Source: Candidatus Harrisonbacteria bacterium
GTDB taxonomy: Bacteria; Patescibacteriota; Minisyncoccia; UBA6257; 02-FULL-45-10c
Assembly (NCBI GenBank): GCA_016192685.1
Contig: JACPTS010000001.1
Coordinates: forward strand, 1-33,411
Reading direction: 5' to 3'
DNA length: 33,411 nt
Both the position numbers and the translations under genes were made by a program. Below are positions 7,917 through 14,801 of the stretch, piece by piece (within the stretch, counting starts at the first letter, position 1; each line of letters begins with the position of its first letter). Under the pieces are notes generated by a model. The model was not told the origin of the DNA. It was given only the letters and a program-made list of their open reading frames with translations, and ran no database searches.

Positions 7917-8600
7917 CTATGCCAATATGTACTTTCCCCTTTCTTCATCTCTTATAATTTTACCATTATCCAGGCTGATTACCCGCCGGTGGACGGCATT
8001 AACGATATCTTTATTGTGAGAAACCAAAATAACGGTCGTCCCAAGTTCATTAATTTTTAAAAGCAATTTTACAATTTCCGCCGCGTTAATCGGGTCTAAA
8101 TTTCCGGTCGGCTCATCCGCTACAATCACCGCCGGCCGATGAATCATCGCTCTCGCGATCGCCACCCGCTGTTTTTCTCCGCCGGAAAGTTCGCCGGGGA
8201 AATTATAGGCGCGGTTAGAAAGGCCAACCATATCCAAAACCTGCGGCACGAACTCTTCAATTTCCGACTGCGGACGGCCTTCCACTTCCAGGGCAAAAGC
8301 AATATTCTCATAAGCGTTTTTGGTCGGGAGCAGGCGGAAATCCTGGAAAACAATTCCAATCTGGCGCCGAAGCATCGGCAATTCCTGCGGTTTTAATTTG
8401 TTAACTTCGTATGGACCGAAGGTAATTCTCCCTTTAGACGGCTTTTCTTCGCCGATTAAAAGTTTGATAATAGTTGATTTACCGGCGCCGTTTCTGCCGA
8501 CGACAGAAACAAATTCATTCGGCTTAATCGTAAAACTAACGCCGTCTAAAGCAATGGAATGGCTATTATAAATTTTGGAAACGTTTTGAAAACTAATCAT
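7917..8600 (-). CDS. ftsE: cell division ATP-binding protein FtsE
   Basis: ABC ATPase that drives FtsX. The 227-aa protein has Walker A GRNGAGKST (about 36-44), a Q-loop (FQDFRLL), signature LSGGEKQR, Walker B VIVADEP and the H-loop (VSHN). The length and FQDFRLLPTKNAYENIAFAL region are typical of FtsE. It begins 9 nt after the prfB stop and is followed by ftsX. The prfB-ftsE-ftsX order is the one seen in many Gram-positive-type genomes. Confidence 0.96.
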   Translation of the reverse strand: MISFQNVSKIYNSHSIALDGVSFTIKPNEFVSVVGRNGAGKSTIIKLLIGEEKPSKGRITFGPYEVNKLKPQELPMLRRQIGIVFQDFRLLPTKNAYENIAFALEVEGRPQSEIEEFVPQVLDMVGLSNRAYNFPGELSGGEKQRVAIARAMIHRPAVIVADEPTGNLDPINAAEIVKLLLKINELGTTVILVSHNKDIVNAVHRRVISLDNGKIIRDEERGKYILA

Positions 8601-8609
8601 CTTACCATA

Positions 8610-9341
8610 CTATTGTAGTTCAGCGTTGATAAACTTATCAAGGTCGCCGTTTAAAACTTTATCCGGCTGATGGCTGACAGCGCCAGTGCGGTGGTCTTTC
8701 ACCTGCTGGTAAGGATGAAGCACATAGGAACGGATTTGATTTCCCCATTCCGGCTTTACTTGAGTGCGGAGATTTTTTAATTCTTTTTCCTGGCGAGCTT
8801 CCATCAGCTTAAAAAGCTTAGCTTTTAAAATAGAAAGGGCTTTTTCTTTATTCTGGGATTGGCCGCGTTCCGCCTGTGATGCCGCCGCCAGGCCAGTCGG
8901 CAAATGAACTACCCGAACGGCAGTTTCTCTTTTATTGACATTTTGCCCGCCTGGCCCGCTGGAGCGCGAAAGTTCTATTTTTAAATCCTCCGGCGGAATC
9001 AGGATATTTTTCGCTTCCAATTCCGGCAGTTCCGGCAAAACTTCCACTAAAGCAAAAGAGGTATGGCGGAGCTGTTTGGAATCAAAAGGAGAAATTCTCA
9101 CTAACCGATGCACTCCGGTTTCCCGCCGCAAATTTCCATAAGCATATTCTCCTTTTATATCAATTGCCCGCTCATCAATCAAAGCCACTTTCCAGCCGCG
9201 TTTTTGGGCATATTTCACATACATATTTAAAAGCATATTGGCCCAATCCTTGGCGTCTTCTCCTCCCACCCCCGGAAAAATAGAAATATGCGCGTGGCCT
9301 TTGTCATATTTATCGATTAATTCTTTAAAAGGTTTTTCCAT
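8610..9341 (-). CDS. prfB: peptide chain release factor 2 (RF2-type), lacking the N-terminal domain
   Basis: Terminates translation at UGA/UAA. The anticodon-like RF2 motif SPF (RISPFDS) and the catalytic GGQ (SGPGGQNVNKRE) are both present, followed by the normal C-terminal IRSYVLHPYQ region. The protein starts almost at domain 2: about 100 residues of domain 1, which contacts the ribosomal GTPase centre, are absent, together with the codon-26 frameshift site that autoregulates most prfB genes. The upstream space is occupied by tRNA genes, so the domain is not simply hidden upstream. I chose ATG 9341 (243 aa). An in-frame TTG at 9371 adds ten residues translated from a GC hairpin and looks unlikely. 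Confidence 0.88.
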   Translation of the reverse strand: MEKPFKELIDKYDKGHAHISIFPGVGGEDAKDWANMLLNMYVKYAQKRGWKVALIDERAIDIKGEYAYGNLRRETGVHRLVRISPFDSKQLRHTSFALVEVLPELPELEAKNILIPPEDLKIELSRSSGPGGQNVNKRETAVRVVHLPTGLAAASQAERGQSQNKEKALSILKAKLFKLMEARQEKELKNLRTQVKPEWGNQIRSYVLHPYQQVKDHRTGAVSHQPDKVLNGDLDKFINAELQ

Positions 9342-9391
9342 AAATTTGTCGCCCCGCCGTTGGCGGGGCAAATTTGCTTACCGCAAATTTG

Positions 9392-9462
9392 AGCCAGAGG
9401 CGGGAATTGAACCCACGTTTATCGCTTACGAAGCGACTGTTCTGCCACTGAACTACTCTGGC
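9392..9462 (-). tRNA. tRNA-Thr(CGT)
   Basis: A 71-nt cloverleaf: acceptor GCCAGAG/CTCTGGC, D arm GTTC...GAAC, anticodon arm GTCGC-TTCGTAA-GCGAT with anticodon CGT, T arm GTGGG-TTCAATT-CCCGC, and discriminator T. The 3' CCA is not encoded. A TATAAT box lies just upstream (minus strand, about 9471-9476). Anticodon CGT reads ACG (Thr). Confidence 0.93.
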
Positions 9463-9504
9463 ATATTTCGATTATACTTTAAACGAGAATGAGTGAGGGA
9501 CGCG

Positions 9505-9538
9505 CGAAAGCATTGCTCTGCCACTGAGCTAAGGAGGC
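9505..9538 (-). pseudogene. 5' half of a tRNA (Thr-like), truncated in the anticodon loop
   Basis: Directly after tRNA-Gly there is a perfect tRNA 5' half: acceptor GCCTCCT, TA, D arm GCTC-AGTGGCA-GAGC, A, anticodon 5' stem ATGCT, then TTCG. After TTCG the sequence diverges. No matching 3' stem (AGCAT), T arm or AGGAGGC acceptor follows. The TTCG loop start matches the neighbouring tRNA-Thr(CGT), so this is most likely a decayed second threonine tRNA. Confidence 0.75.
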
Positions 9539-9544
9539 GTTATG

Positions 9545-9615
9545 AGCGGGATACCGGAATCGAACCGGCAATTCAACCTTGGGAAGGTTGCGTATTACCA
9601 CTATACTAATCCCGC
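9545..9615 (-). tRNA. tRNA-Gly(CCC)
   Basis: A 71-nt cloverleaf: acceptor GCGGGAT/ATCCCGC, anticodon arm CAACC-TTCCCAA-GGTTG with anticodon CCC, T arm GCCGG-TTCGATT-CCGGT, and discriminator T. CCA is not encoded. It lies 17 nt past the stop of the SurA-N-like gene and may be read from the same transcript. Confidence 0.94.
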
Positions 9616-9632
9616 GCCTGCACCGTCCATTA

Positions 9633-10211
9633 TCAGCGTAATTTTACTCCATTATCTTCCCACTGTAAATCCGGAGTAAAAATAATGACTCTTGCCAATC
9701 CCCTTTTTTGGACCAGCCAATCACTGAAGTTTTCATTATTTAAAAACATCCGCCCCTCCAGAATTTCCCGGTAAGCCTGCGGCAGTAAAATCCTCTCCTT
9801 GAAATCCGGCCATTCCAAACCATACAAAAGTTTCGCGCCTTGCTCAACGTTATTATTATTTTGGACAAATTGGTTTATATTTTTTTCCGCGATGTCCCGA
9901 AACTCGTTCGGAAATTTAGATTGAAGTTCTTGATAGATTAAAGAATCAACAATTAATTTATCTAAAACAGCCCGCCGGATTTCTTTTCTGGATTCCGGCT
10001 TTTCTAATTGGCGGGGGTCGGAACCGGAAGCTAAAAGAGCATTTTGAAAATAGCGGAAAGCCGCGGCAGAATCCTTTTCTACGCTTTTCTTGGTAAGAAT
10101 ATCAAAATTAACCAGGGCAATCGGATACCAGCCATTTTGTACCGCGAAATAAGCTCCCGTCCCGAACAGCATAAAAATAACGAATAAGATAAGTGAGGTT
10201 CTAAAAGACAT
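9633..10211 (-). CDS. membrane-anchored SurA N-terminal-domain-like protein
   Basis: The protein (192 aa from ATG 10211) has one N-terminal TM helix (about 7-26) and an exported helical domain. Its pattern (RRAVLDKLIVDSLIYQELQSK... followed by FKERILLPQAYREILEGRM) resembles the N-terminal chaperone domain of SurA/PrsA-type peptidyl-prolyl isomerases. No PPIase domain follows, so it would be a chaperone-only form; this is inference from pattern. The chosen ATG falls 1 nt after the stop of the FtsB-like gene. An in-frame TTG at 10238 overlaps that gene and is less likely. Confidence 0.72.
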   Translation of the reverse strand: MSFRTSLILFVIFMLFGTGAYFAVQNGWYPIALVNFDILTKKSVEKDSAAAFRYFQNALLASGSDPRQLEKPESRKEIRRAVLDKLIVDSLIYQELQSKFPNEFRDIAEKNINQFVQNNNNVEQGAKLLYGLEWPDFKERILLPQAYREILEGRMFLNNENFSDWLVQKRGLARVIIFTPDLQWEDNGVKLR

Positions 10212-10212
10212 A

Positions 10213-10485
10213 TTATTCAGTTTTTGAGGGAACGACAATAATCAGTTTCTCGCCCGGATTTTTATAATTAAATTTGGCCCGCAGCTCTTTTTCTAAATTC
10301 TCCGGCTCTTGAAAATAATTGAAATCCGCCTGTAAATTAAGACTTTCCATTCCTAAAGACGCTACCCTAACCGATAAATCAGAAAAGGTTTTTTGAAGCT
10401 CCCCGTGGTAGCTGTACAATTGATAAAACTGATAAATTAAGGCGGCCAATACTAAAAATAAAATTATAGTAATCAGGCGCTTCAT
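10213..10485 (-). CDS. septum formation initiator (FtsB/DivIC-like) protein
   Basis: A 90-aa bitopic protein: an N-terminal TM helix (about 4-20), a short heptad-patterned helix (about 22-60), and a small C-terminal segment containing LEKELRAKFNYKNPGEKLIIV. This is the usual ending of FtsB/DivIC proteins (KF.Y..PGE..I.V). The family links early and late divisome proteins. It starts 12 nt after the lepA stop and is followed immediately by the SurA-N-like gene. The similarity is by architecture and motif, so the exact subfamily is open. Confidence 0.78.
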   Translation of the reverse strand: MKRLITIILFLVLAALIYQFYQLYSYHGELQKTFSDLSVRVASLGMESLNLQADFNYFQEPENLEKELRAKFNYKNPGEKLIIVVPSKTE

Positions 10486-10497
10486 CTTTTTATCATA

Positions 10498-12315
10498 TCA
10501 CTTCTTAAGCAATTCCTTGAACACTCGAGCCGGCACCTCAATCCTGGATTTTAAAGCCAGTTCTTTAAGCTTTTCTTTGCCGCGCCGCTGTTTTTTCCAA
10601 AGTTTCATTTTTCTGGTGCGGTCGCCACCGGTCTTTCCGAAATTACCAAGCAATTTTTTCATCGCCGGAATCGTTTCCCTGGCGATAATCCGGCCGCCAG
10701 CCACCGCCTGAATCGCTTGGGAAAATTGTTGTTTGGGCAGCAAATCTTTCAGCCGCTCAACGGTTTTCCGCGCTTCTCTTTCCATTTCTTCCCTATAGAC
10801 AATCCGGGTTAAACCGCTTACTTCTTGTTCCGCCACCAAAACAGAAAGTTTGGCTACTTCGGTTTTTTGATAATCGGAAATTTCATAGCTTAGGGAAGCG
10901 TAACCGGCAGAAATTGATTTCAGCTGGTCATCAAAATCCCTGATTAAATCCGAAAGCGGCAAATTAGCAGTTACTAATAAATTATTGCCTAAACTGGCAG
11001 TGGTAACATTGCCCAAACGAAATACATTCTGAAGCCCCATTACTGCCCCTAAATAGTTCATCGGGGTTAAAATTTCCACCTTCGCTATCGGCTCCATTGC
11101 CTCCAAATAATCATCGGGGAAATCTTTAGGGTTATTAATAATCTGCCATTCGCCATTCCTCATTTTAACTTTATAAGAAACCGAGGGAAAACTATGCACC
11201 GTGGCAACTTGAAATTCTTTTTCCAAGCGTTCGGCGGTAATTTCAAAGTGAAGTTTTCCTAAAAATCCGGTTTTAAACCCCCGGCCCAAAAACTCGTTAA
11301 AATCCGCTTCAAATTTCAGCGCGGAATCGTTTAATTTCAATTTTCCAAAAGCGCTCTTCAAATTTTCATAATCGTCCGCGTCTTCGGGATAAAAAGAAAC
11401 ATAGACCACCGGCTGGGGCTCTTTATAGCCTGGCAGGGCCAAACTTTGACTGACGACTGACGACTGACGACTGACGACGGTATCGCCTATTTTTAAAAGT
11501 TCCGGGTCTTTCAGGCCGGTGGCGATATAACCGATTTGGCCGTTTTCTAATTGGGAATCTAATTTTAATTCCGGCGCGAAATAGCCGAGCTCTTTGATTT
11601 TAAAATCCGTATTGGTAGCAATAAGATGGATGTCTTCGCTGGATTTTATTGCGCCATTAAAAACTCTTACTGCCGCCACGATTCCTTTATGTTCATGATA
11701 AAAACTATCAAAGATTAGCGCTCGGAAAATTTTCTCTTCCCTCGCTGGAGTTGGAAAATTAGGGGACGGGATTTTTTTAATAACCGCCTCTAACAATTCT
11801 GGAACGCCCTCACCGGTTTTTCCGGAAACCCGGGAGATTTCTGCTTCGCTGACTCCTAATAATTCCGCTAAACTCTTTATGACTGAATTAATCGCTTCCT
11901 GACTTAAGCCGCTAATATCAATTTTATTGACCGCGCCGATAATCGCGAGACCGGCTCTTTTTGCGGCGTTAAAATTCGCCAGCGTTTGCGCCTGGATACC
12001 TTGGGTAACATCTACTAACAAAATTGCTCCGTCTACTGCCGCCAGAGCCCGGGAAACTTCGTAAGAAAAATCTGAATGGCCGGGAGTGTCAATTAAATTT
12101 AGCATGTAACTCACAGCATTCAGCATATAACTCATTCGGACAGGGGCCATTTTAATAGTTATTCCCCGTTCCCGCTCCAATTCCAGCTGGTCCAGGTATT
12201 GCGCCTTCATATGCCGCTTATCCACCGTGCCAGTAATTTCTAAAAATCGGTCAGCCAGGGTGCTTTTCCCGTGGTCCACATGGGCAATAATGCAAAAATT
12301 ACGAATATTATCCAT
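10498..12315 (-). CDS. lepA: elongation factor 4 (LepA) with short tandem-repeat insertions
   Basis: Ribosome-associated translational GTPase. The 605-aa protein has G1 AHVDHGKST near residue 11, G2 ERERGITIK, G3 DTPGH, G4 NKID, EF-G-like domains II-V and the LepA-specific C-terminus. Two places differ from typical family members. Just before LNLIDTPGH, a 21-bp duplication encodes two copies of a seven-residue unit (SYMLN repeated). In the domain II-III linker after GDT, four GACTGAC units encode VVSRQSSVVSQS. Neither breaks the frame. It follows the GT4 gene by 15 nt. Confidence 0.95.
   Translation of the reverse strand: MDNIRNFCIIAHVDHGKSTLADRFLEITGTVDKRHMKAQYLDQLELERERGITIKMAPVRMSYMLNAVSYMLNLIDTPGHSDFSYEVSRALAAVDGAILLVDVTQGIQAQTLANFNAAKRAGLAIIGAVNKIDISGLSQEAINSVIKSLAELLGVSEAEISRVSGKTGEGVPELLEAVIKKIPSPNFPTPAREEKIFRALIFDSFYHEHKGIVAAVRVFNGAIKSSEDIHLIATNTDFKIKELGYFAPELKLDSQLENGQIGYIATGLKDPELLKIGDTVVSRQSSVVSQSLALPGYKEPQPVVYVSFYPEDADDYENLKSAFGKLKLNDSALKFEADFNEFLGRGFKTGFLGKLHFEITAERLEKEFQVATVHSFPSVSYKVKMRNGEWQIINNPKDFPDDYLEAMEPIAKVEILTPMNYLGAVMGLQNVFRLGNVTTASLGNNLLVTANLPLSDLIRDFDDQLKSISAGYASLSYEISDYQKTEVAKLSVLVAEQEVSGLTRIVYREEMEREARKTVERLKDLLPKQQFSQAIQAVAGGRIIARETIPAMKKLLGNFGKTGGDRTRKMKLWKKQRRGKEKLKELALKSRIEVPARVFKELLKK
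11448..11478 (+). repeat. heptanucleotide microsatellite in lepA (4 x GACTGAC + GAC)
   Basis: Four perfect head-to-tail copies of GACTGAC occupy 11448-11475 and a partial copy follows. The unit length is not a multiple of three, so gain or loss of one unit would shift the lepA frame. The repeat lies in the domain II-III linker. Confidence 0.9.
12101..12137 (+). repeat. 21-bp (3 x 7) imperfect tandem duplication in lepA
   Basis: On the minus strand GAGTTATATGCT and GAGTTACATGCT recur with a 21-nt offset, and internal 7-nt periodicity is visible. It encodes two copies of SYMLN(A/L) just before the G3 motif. Confidence 0.75.
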
Positions 12316-12330
12316 GGCTGGAATTCTAAT

Positions 12331-13410
12331 CTAAGCCAGATTTTTTACAATATTGAAAATTTTGGACTTAAATTTAGTTTTAGAAAACCGCTTGGCCGAT
12401 TCCCGAATGATATTAGGGTCAAAGGAAGACAACAAAAATTTTTTAACGGCGAAAGTCAGCTCATCCGCAGTTTGTTGGTGAAATAATATTCCCGTTACGC
12501 CATCCTCTATTATTTCTCTGGCCCCGCCCTGGCCATAAGCGATTACCGGCGTGCCGCACGCCTGCGCTTCCGCGGCTACCAATCCAAAATCCTCAATTTG
12601 GGGAAAAATCAGAGCTTCGGCGCCATTATATAAAGCCCGCAATTCTGATTCGCCGGCAAAAGGCAAAAAATGGATTTTGGGTGATTTGGCGATTTTCTTT
12701 AAATTTTCCAACTCCGGCCCGTCTCCGGCTATCAGAAGCGGCAAATTTAACCTATTAAAAGCTTGGATGGCTAAATCAAATTTTTTATAGTGCAAAAACC
12801 GCCCAGCCGCTAAAAAATAACCGCCCTTTTTAATTTTGGGGTCGCGATAAAATAATTTTAAATCAACTGGCGGATAAATAACTTCTGCCTGCCGGCCGTA
12901 ATAATTTTTTATTTTTCCGGCAATATAGCCGGAGTTGGCTAAAATAATTTTCGGTTTTTGGCCGGCATAACGGTCCCAAAGGCGCAGATACCAGGCGGCG
13001 GGAGAAGCTGCCAACTTTAAAATCGGGTGCCAATCCAAATATTCATCAAATTCCCAGGCGTAGCGAAGCGGCGTATGGCAATAAGCAATATGAAAAGTAT
13101 GGCCATTGTAACGTACTCCTTTGGCATATCCCGCGCTGGAAGATAAAACTAAATCATATTCCGAACCAAGATTAATCTGTGCGGCGGCCAGCGGCATTAT
13201 CGGAATAAAGGGACGATGATTTTTAATGACTGCCGGCTGATTTAAAAAAGAAGTGCTTTTTATCCTGCCCTCAAAACGGCCGAAGGTATTTTTTTTATCA
13301 TAAAAAAGCGTGTAAATGGGGGCGTCGGGAAAAATTTCCGCGAAAGTTTCTAAAACCCGCTCGGCGCCGCCATATTGATTTAAATAATCATGAACTAAAG
13401 CAACTTTCAT
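12331..13410 (-). CDS. GT4-family glycosyltransferase
   Basis: Cytoplasmic retaining GT-B transferase probably acting on a lipid-linked or surface glycan. From ATG 13410 (MKVALVHDYL) it is 359 aa. The start shows the acceptor-domain GGAERVLE, and the C-terminal half holds the donor-site E-x7-E motif (EDFGLVAAEAQACGTPV...GGARE) and the AAGRFLHYKKFD segment typical of GT4. An upstream ATG at 13440 would run into the divergent sugar-transferase gene and is unlikely. It is divergent from that gene, with an 18-bp gap, and leads into lepA. The donor sugar and acceptor cannot be deduced. Confidence 0.9.
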   Translation of the reverse strand: MKVALVHDYLNQYGGAERVLETFAEIFPDAPIYTLFYDKKNTFGRFEGRIKSTSFLNQPAVIKNHRPFIPIMPLAAAQINLGSEYDLVLSSSAGYAKGVRYNGHTFHIAYCHTPLRYAWEFDEYLDWHPILKLAASPAAWYLRLWDRYAGQKPKIILANSGYIAGKIKNYYGRQAEVIYPPVDLKLFYRDPKIKKGGYFLAAGRFLHYKKFDLAIQAFNRLNLPLLIAGDGPELENLKKIAKSPKIHFLPFAGESELRALYNGAEALIFPQIEDFGLVAAEAQACGTPVIAYGQGGAREIIEDGVTGILFHQQTADELTFAVKKFLLSSFDPNIIRESAKRFSKTKFKSKIFNIVKNLA

Positions 13411-13428
13411 TGATGTATAATAAGAAAG
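13411..13428. promoter_or_regulatory. 18-bp divergent start region with a leaderless-type -10
   Basis: On the plus strand TATAAT (13416-13421) lies exactly 7 nt before the ATG of the sugar transferase at 13429. On the minus strand TATTAT/TATACA lies 3-6 nt before the GT4 ATG. There is no room for a 5' UTR in either direction, so leaderless transcripts are expected. Confidence 0.55.
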
Positions 13429-14034
13429 ATGTACTATCAAATTATAAAGCGTTTAGTTGATATTTTAGGCACAATTTTGGGGATAACTTTTCTGCTGCCA
13501 TTCTTGCCGCTGATTGCTCTTGCCATAAAATTAGACTCCCCCGGTCCGGTTTTAGTAAAATTAGACCGGGTCAGCGCCGGAAAGCGGATAAAAATTTACA
13601 AATTCCGCACCATGAAAACCAACACCCATCATTTGAAATATTCAGAACTAGCGTTGCTGAACGAACGGAGAGACGGCCCATTTTTTAAAATCAAAAATGA
13701 CCCGCGCTTAACGCGAATAGGAAAAATTCTTCGGAAATTCCGTTTGGATGAATTTCCACAATTAATCAATGTTTTAAAAGGAGAGATATCTTTAATCGGC
13801 CCCCGGCCGCACGAACCGGAAGAAATCAAGCATTATCCTGAAGAATATAAAACTCTGCCGCTGGCAAAAGCCGGCGTCACCGGGCTTTCACAAGTAAGCG
13901 GCGCCTCCAGCTTGCCATTTTTAAAGGAGCTGAAATTAGACAGCTATTACGTCCAAAACCAATCGCTTTGGCTGGATTTTAAAATTCTTGCCAAAACTAT
14001 TTTAATTTTACTCTTTGACCCTACGGCAATATAA
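13429..14034 (+). CDS. undecaprenyl-phosphate sugar-phosphate transferase (PglC/WbaP-type core)
   Basis: Monotopic phosphoglycosyl transferase that starts glycan synthesis by moving a sugar-1-phosphate from UDP-sugar to polyprenyl phosphate at the inner membrane face. The 201-aa protein is the minimal PglC-size form: a re-entrant hydrophobic helix (about 10-34) followed by LDSPGPV, KFRTM (about 61-65), RKFRLDEFPQLINVLKGE and SLIGPRP, all standard for PF02397. It lies divergent to the GT4 gene, so the two may act in one glycan pathway. Structured repeat copy C follows its stop codon. Confidence 0.93.
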   Translation: MYYQIIKRLVDILGTILGITFLLPFLPLIALAIKLDSPGPVLVKLDRVSAGKRIKIYKFRTMKTNTHHLKYSELALLNERRDGPFFKIKNDPRLTRIGKILRKFRLDEFPQLINVLKGEISLIGPRPHEPEEIKHYPEEYKTLPLAKAGVTGLSQVSGASSLPFLKELKLDSYYVQNQSLWLDFKILAKTILILLFDPTAI

Positions 14035-14041
14035 GGTTGGA

Positions 14042-14187
14042 CTCGCTACCTATCTGCCTACCGGCACCGGCGTAGCCGATCTCCAGCGGATCGGCTCGCC
14101 TACGCCTCGGCGCTAAAACTTTTGCTTCGCAAAAGGCCGAGCTTTTAGCGCCTCCGTAGTTGCCGCACGACAGACAGGTAGCTCGCT
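14042..14187 (-). repeat. structured intergenic repeat, copy C (reverse orientation)
   Basis: On the minus strand this has the same layout as copies A, B and D. The outer stem (GCTACCT... with ...AGGTAGC) is followed by CGGCA/TGCCG, CTACG/CGTAG with internal loop GA/GAGG, a long stem with 7-nt bulge GCTCGGC and GAA triloop, and a second arm with loop CGCTGGA. The stem sequences differ from the other copies, but pairing is kept. It lies between the sugar transferase and the 100-aa gene, inverted relative to copy B. Confidence 0.8.
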
Positions 14188-14216
14188 ATACCGAATAATT
14201 ATTCCTAAACAAGCTG

Positions 14217-14245
14217 TTGACATCTTAAAATAACTAAAATAATAT
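14217..14245 (+). promoter_or_regulatory. promoter of the 100-aa gene
   Basis: A perfect TTGACA (14217-14222), a 17-bp spacer and TAATAT (14240-14245) precede the ATG at 14277 by 31 nt. It lies between repeat copy C and the gene. Confidence 0.75.
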
Positions 14246-14276
14246 CTATATTAGAATCCTTGGACTATAAGAAAAA

Positions 14277-14579
14277 ATGCCTGCCAAATTGACAAACCGT
14301 GAAATCGTTAAGCGCGTAAATCGATGGATCCAAAAACCAAAAACTAAAGTGCCTACTTGCTACCACAATGAATCTCATGGACGTTTGGAAGCACGATTAT
14401 GGGGTTATAAAATTCCTTACTCCTTGAAGCCAGATCCTGAACATCACGGAAAGTGGAAGCCAGACTATCGACGCGGATATTTTTATGAAAATGTCGAGGT
14501 GCTTCTCGTTTGTGCCAAATGCGATTTCAAATTGCTACCACGCAATCTCCCTCAAGCCGCTTTTAGAAAACCAGTATAA
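14277..14579 (+). CDS. orphan 100-aa basic protein in a repeat-flanked cassette
   Basis: I do not recognise this protein. It is basic and has no membrane segment. It carries a Cys at about residue 28 close to HNESHGR, and a CAKC pair near residues 78-81, so it may bind one zinc. It has its own promoter and a strong terminator, and sits between inverted copies C and B of the structured repeat. Codons such as CGT, CGA, GGA and CCA are more frequent than in flanking genes, which favour CGG, GGC and CCG; this hints at transfer. A mobile cassette gene is a reasonable inference, but no recombinase is encoded. Confidence 0.75.
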   Translation: MPAKLTNREIVKRVNRWIQKPKTKVPTCYHNESHGRLEARLWGYKIPYSLKPDPEHHGKWKPDYRRGYFYENVEVLLVCAKCDFKLLPRNLPQAAFRKPV

Positions 14580-14584
14580 ATACT

Positions 14585-14608
14585 GACTCGCAATTGCGAG
14601 TCTTTTTT
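14585..14608 (+). terminator. intrinsic terminator of the 100-aa gene
   Basis: Stem GACTCGC/GCGAGTC (14585-14591 with 14596-14602), loop AATT, then six T. It starts 5 nt past the stop codon. Confidence 0.9.
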
Positions 14609-14612
14609 ATTT

Positions 14613-14764
14613 TATAAACCACCAGTATGTTTCGTAGAGAAACTACGGAAGCGCCAAAAGATTGGTGTCCCGCCCTGCGGGACTTTTGGCGCTGAGGCGT
14701 AGCGGGCTCGCGCCGCTGGAGCGCGAGAACCGCGATTCTCATAGAAATATACTGGTGGTTTATA
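14613..14764 (+). repeat. structured intergenic repeat, copy B
   Basis: The outer stem is a perfect 16 bp (14613-14628 with 14749-14764). Inside are GAGAA/TTCTC, CTACG/CGTAG with internal loop GA/GAGG, a long stem with 7-nt bulge GATTGGT and CCT triloop, and a second arm closed by CGG/CCG (GCG/CGC in other copies) with loop CGCTGGA. It follows the terminator of the 100-aa gene and precedes the pilin gene promoter. Confidence 0.88.
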
Positions 14765-14789
14765 TCAAAAATATTTTTAACAGCTATGC

Positions 14790-14801
14790 TATAATAATTA
14801 C
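14790..14801 (+). promoter_or_regulatory. extended -10 promoter of the pilin-like gene (near-leaderless)
   Basis: TGC-TATAAT (TATAAT at 14790-14795) lies 6 nt before the ATG at 14802. No good -35 is seen, which is consistent with an extended -10 promoter. Confidence 0.6.

Noticed and set aside
9342-9371. TTG start adding ten residues to RF2
   Set aside because: The extra residues are translated from a GC-rich hairpin next to the tRNA gene; the ATG at 9341 aligns better with the beginning of domain 2.
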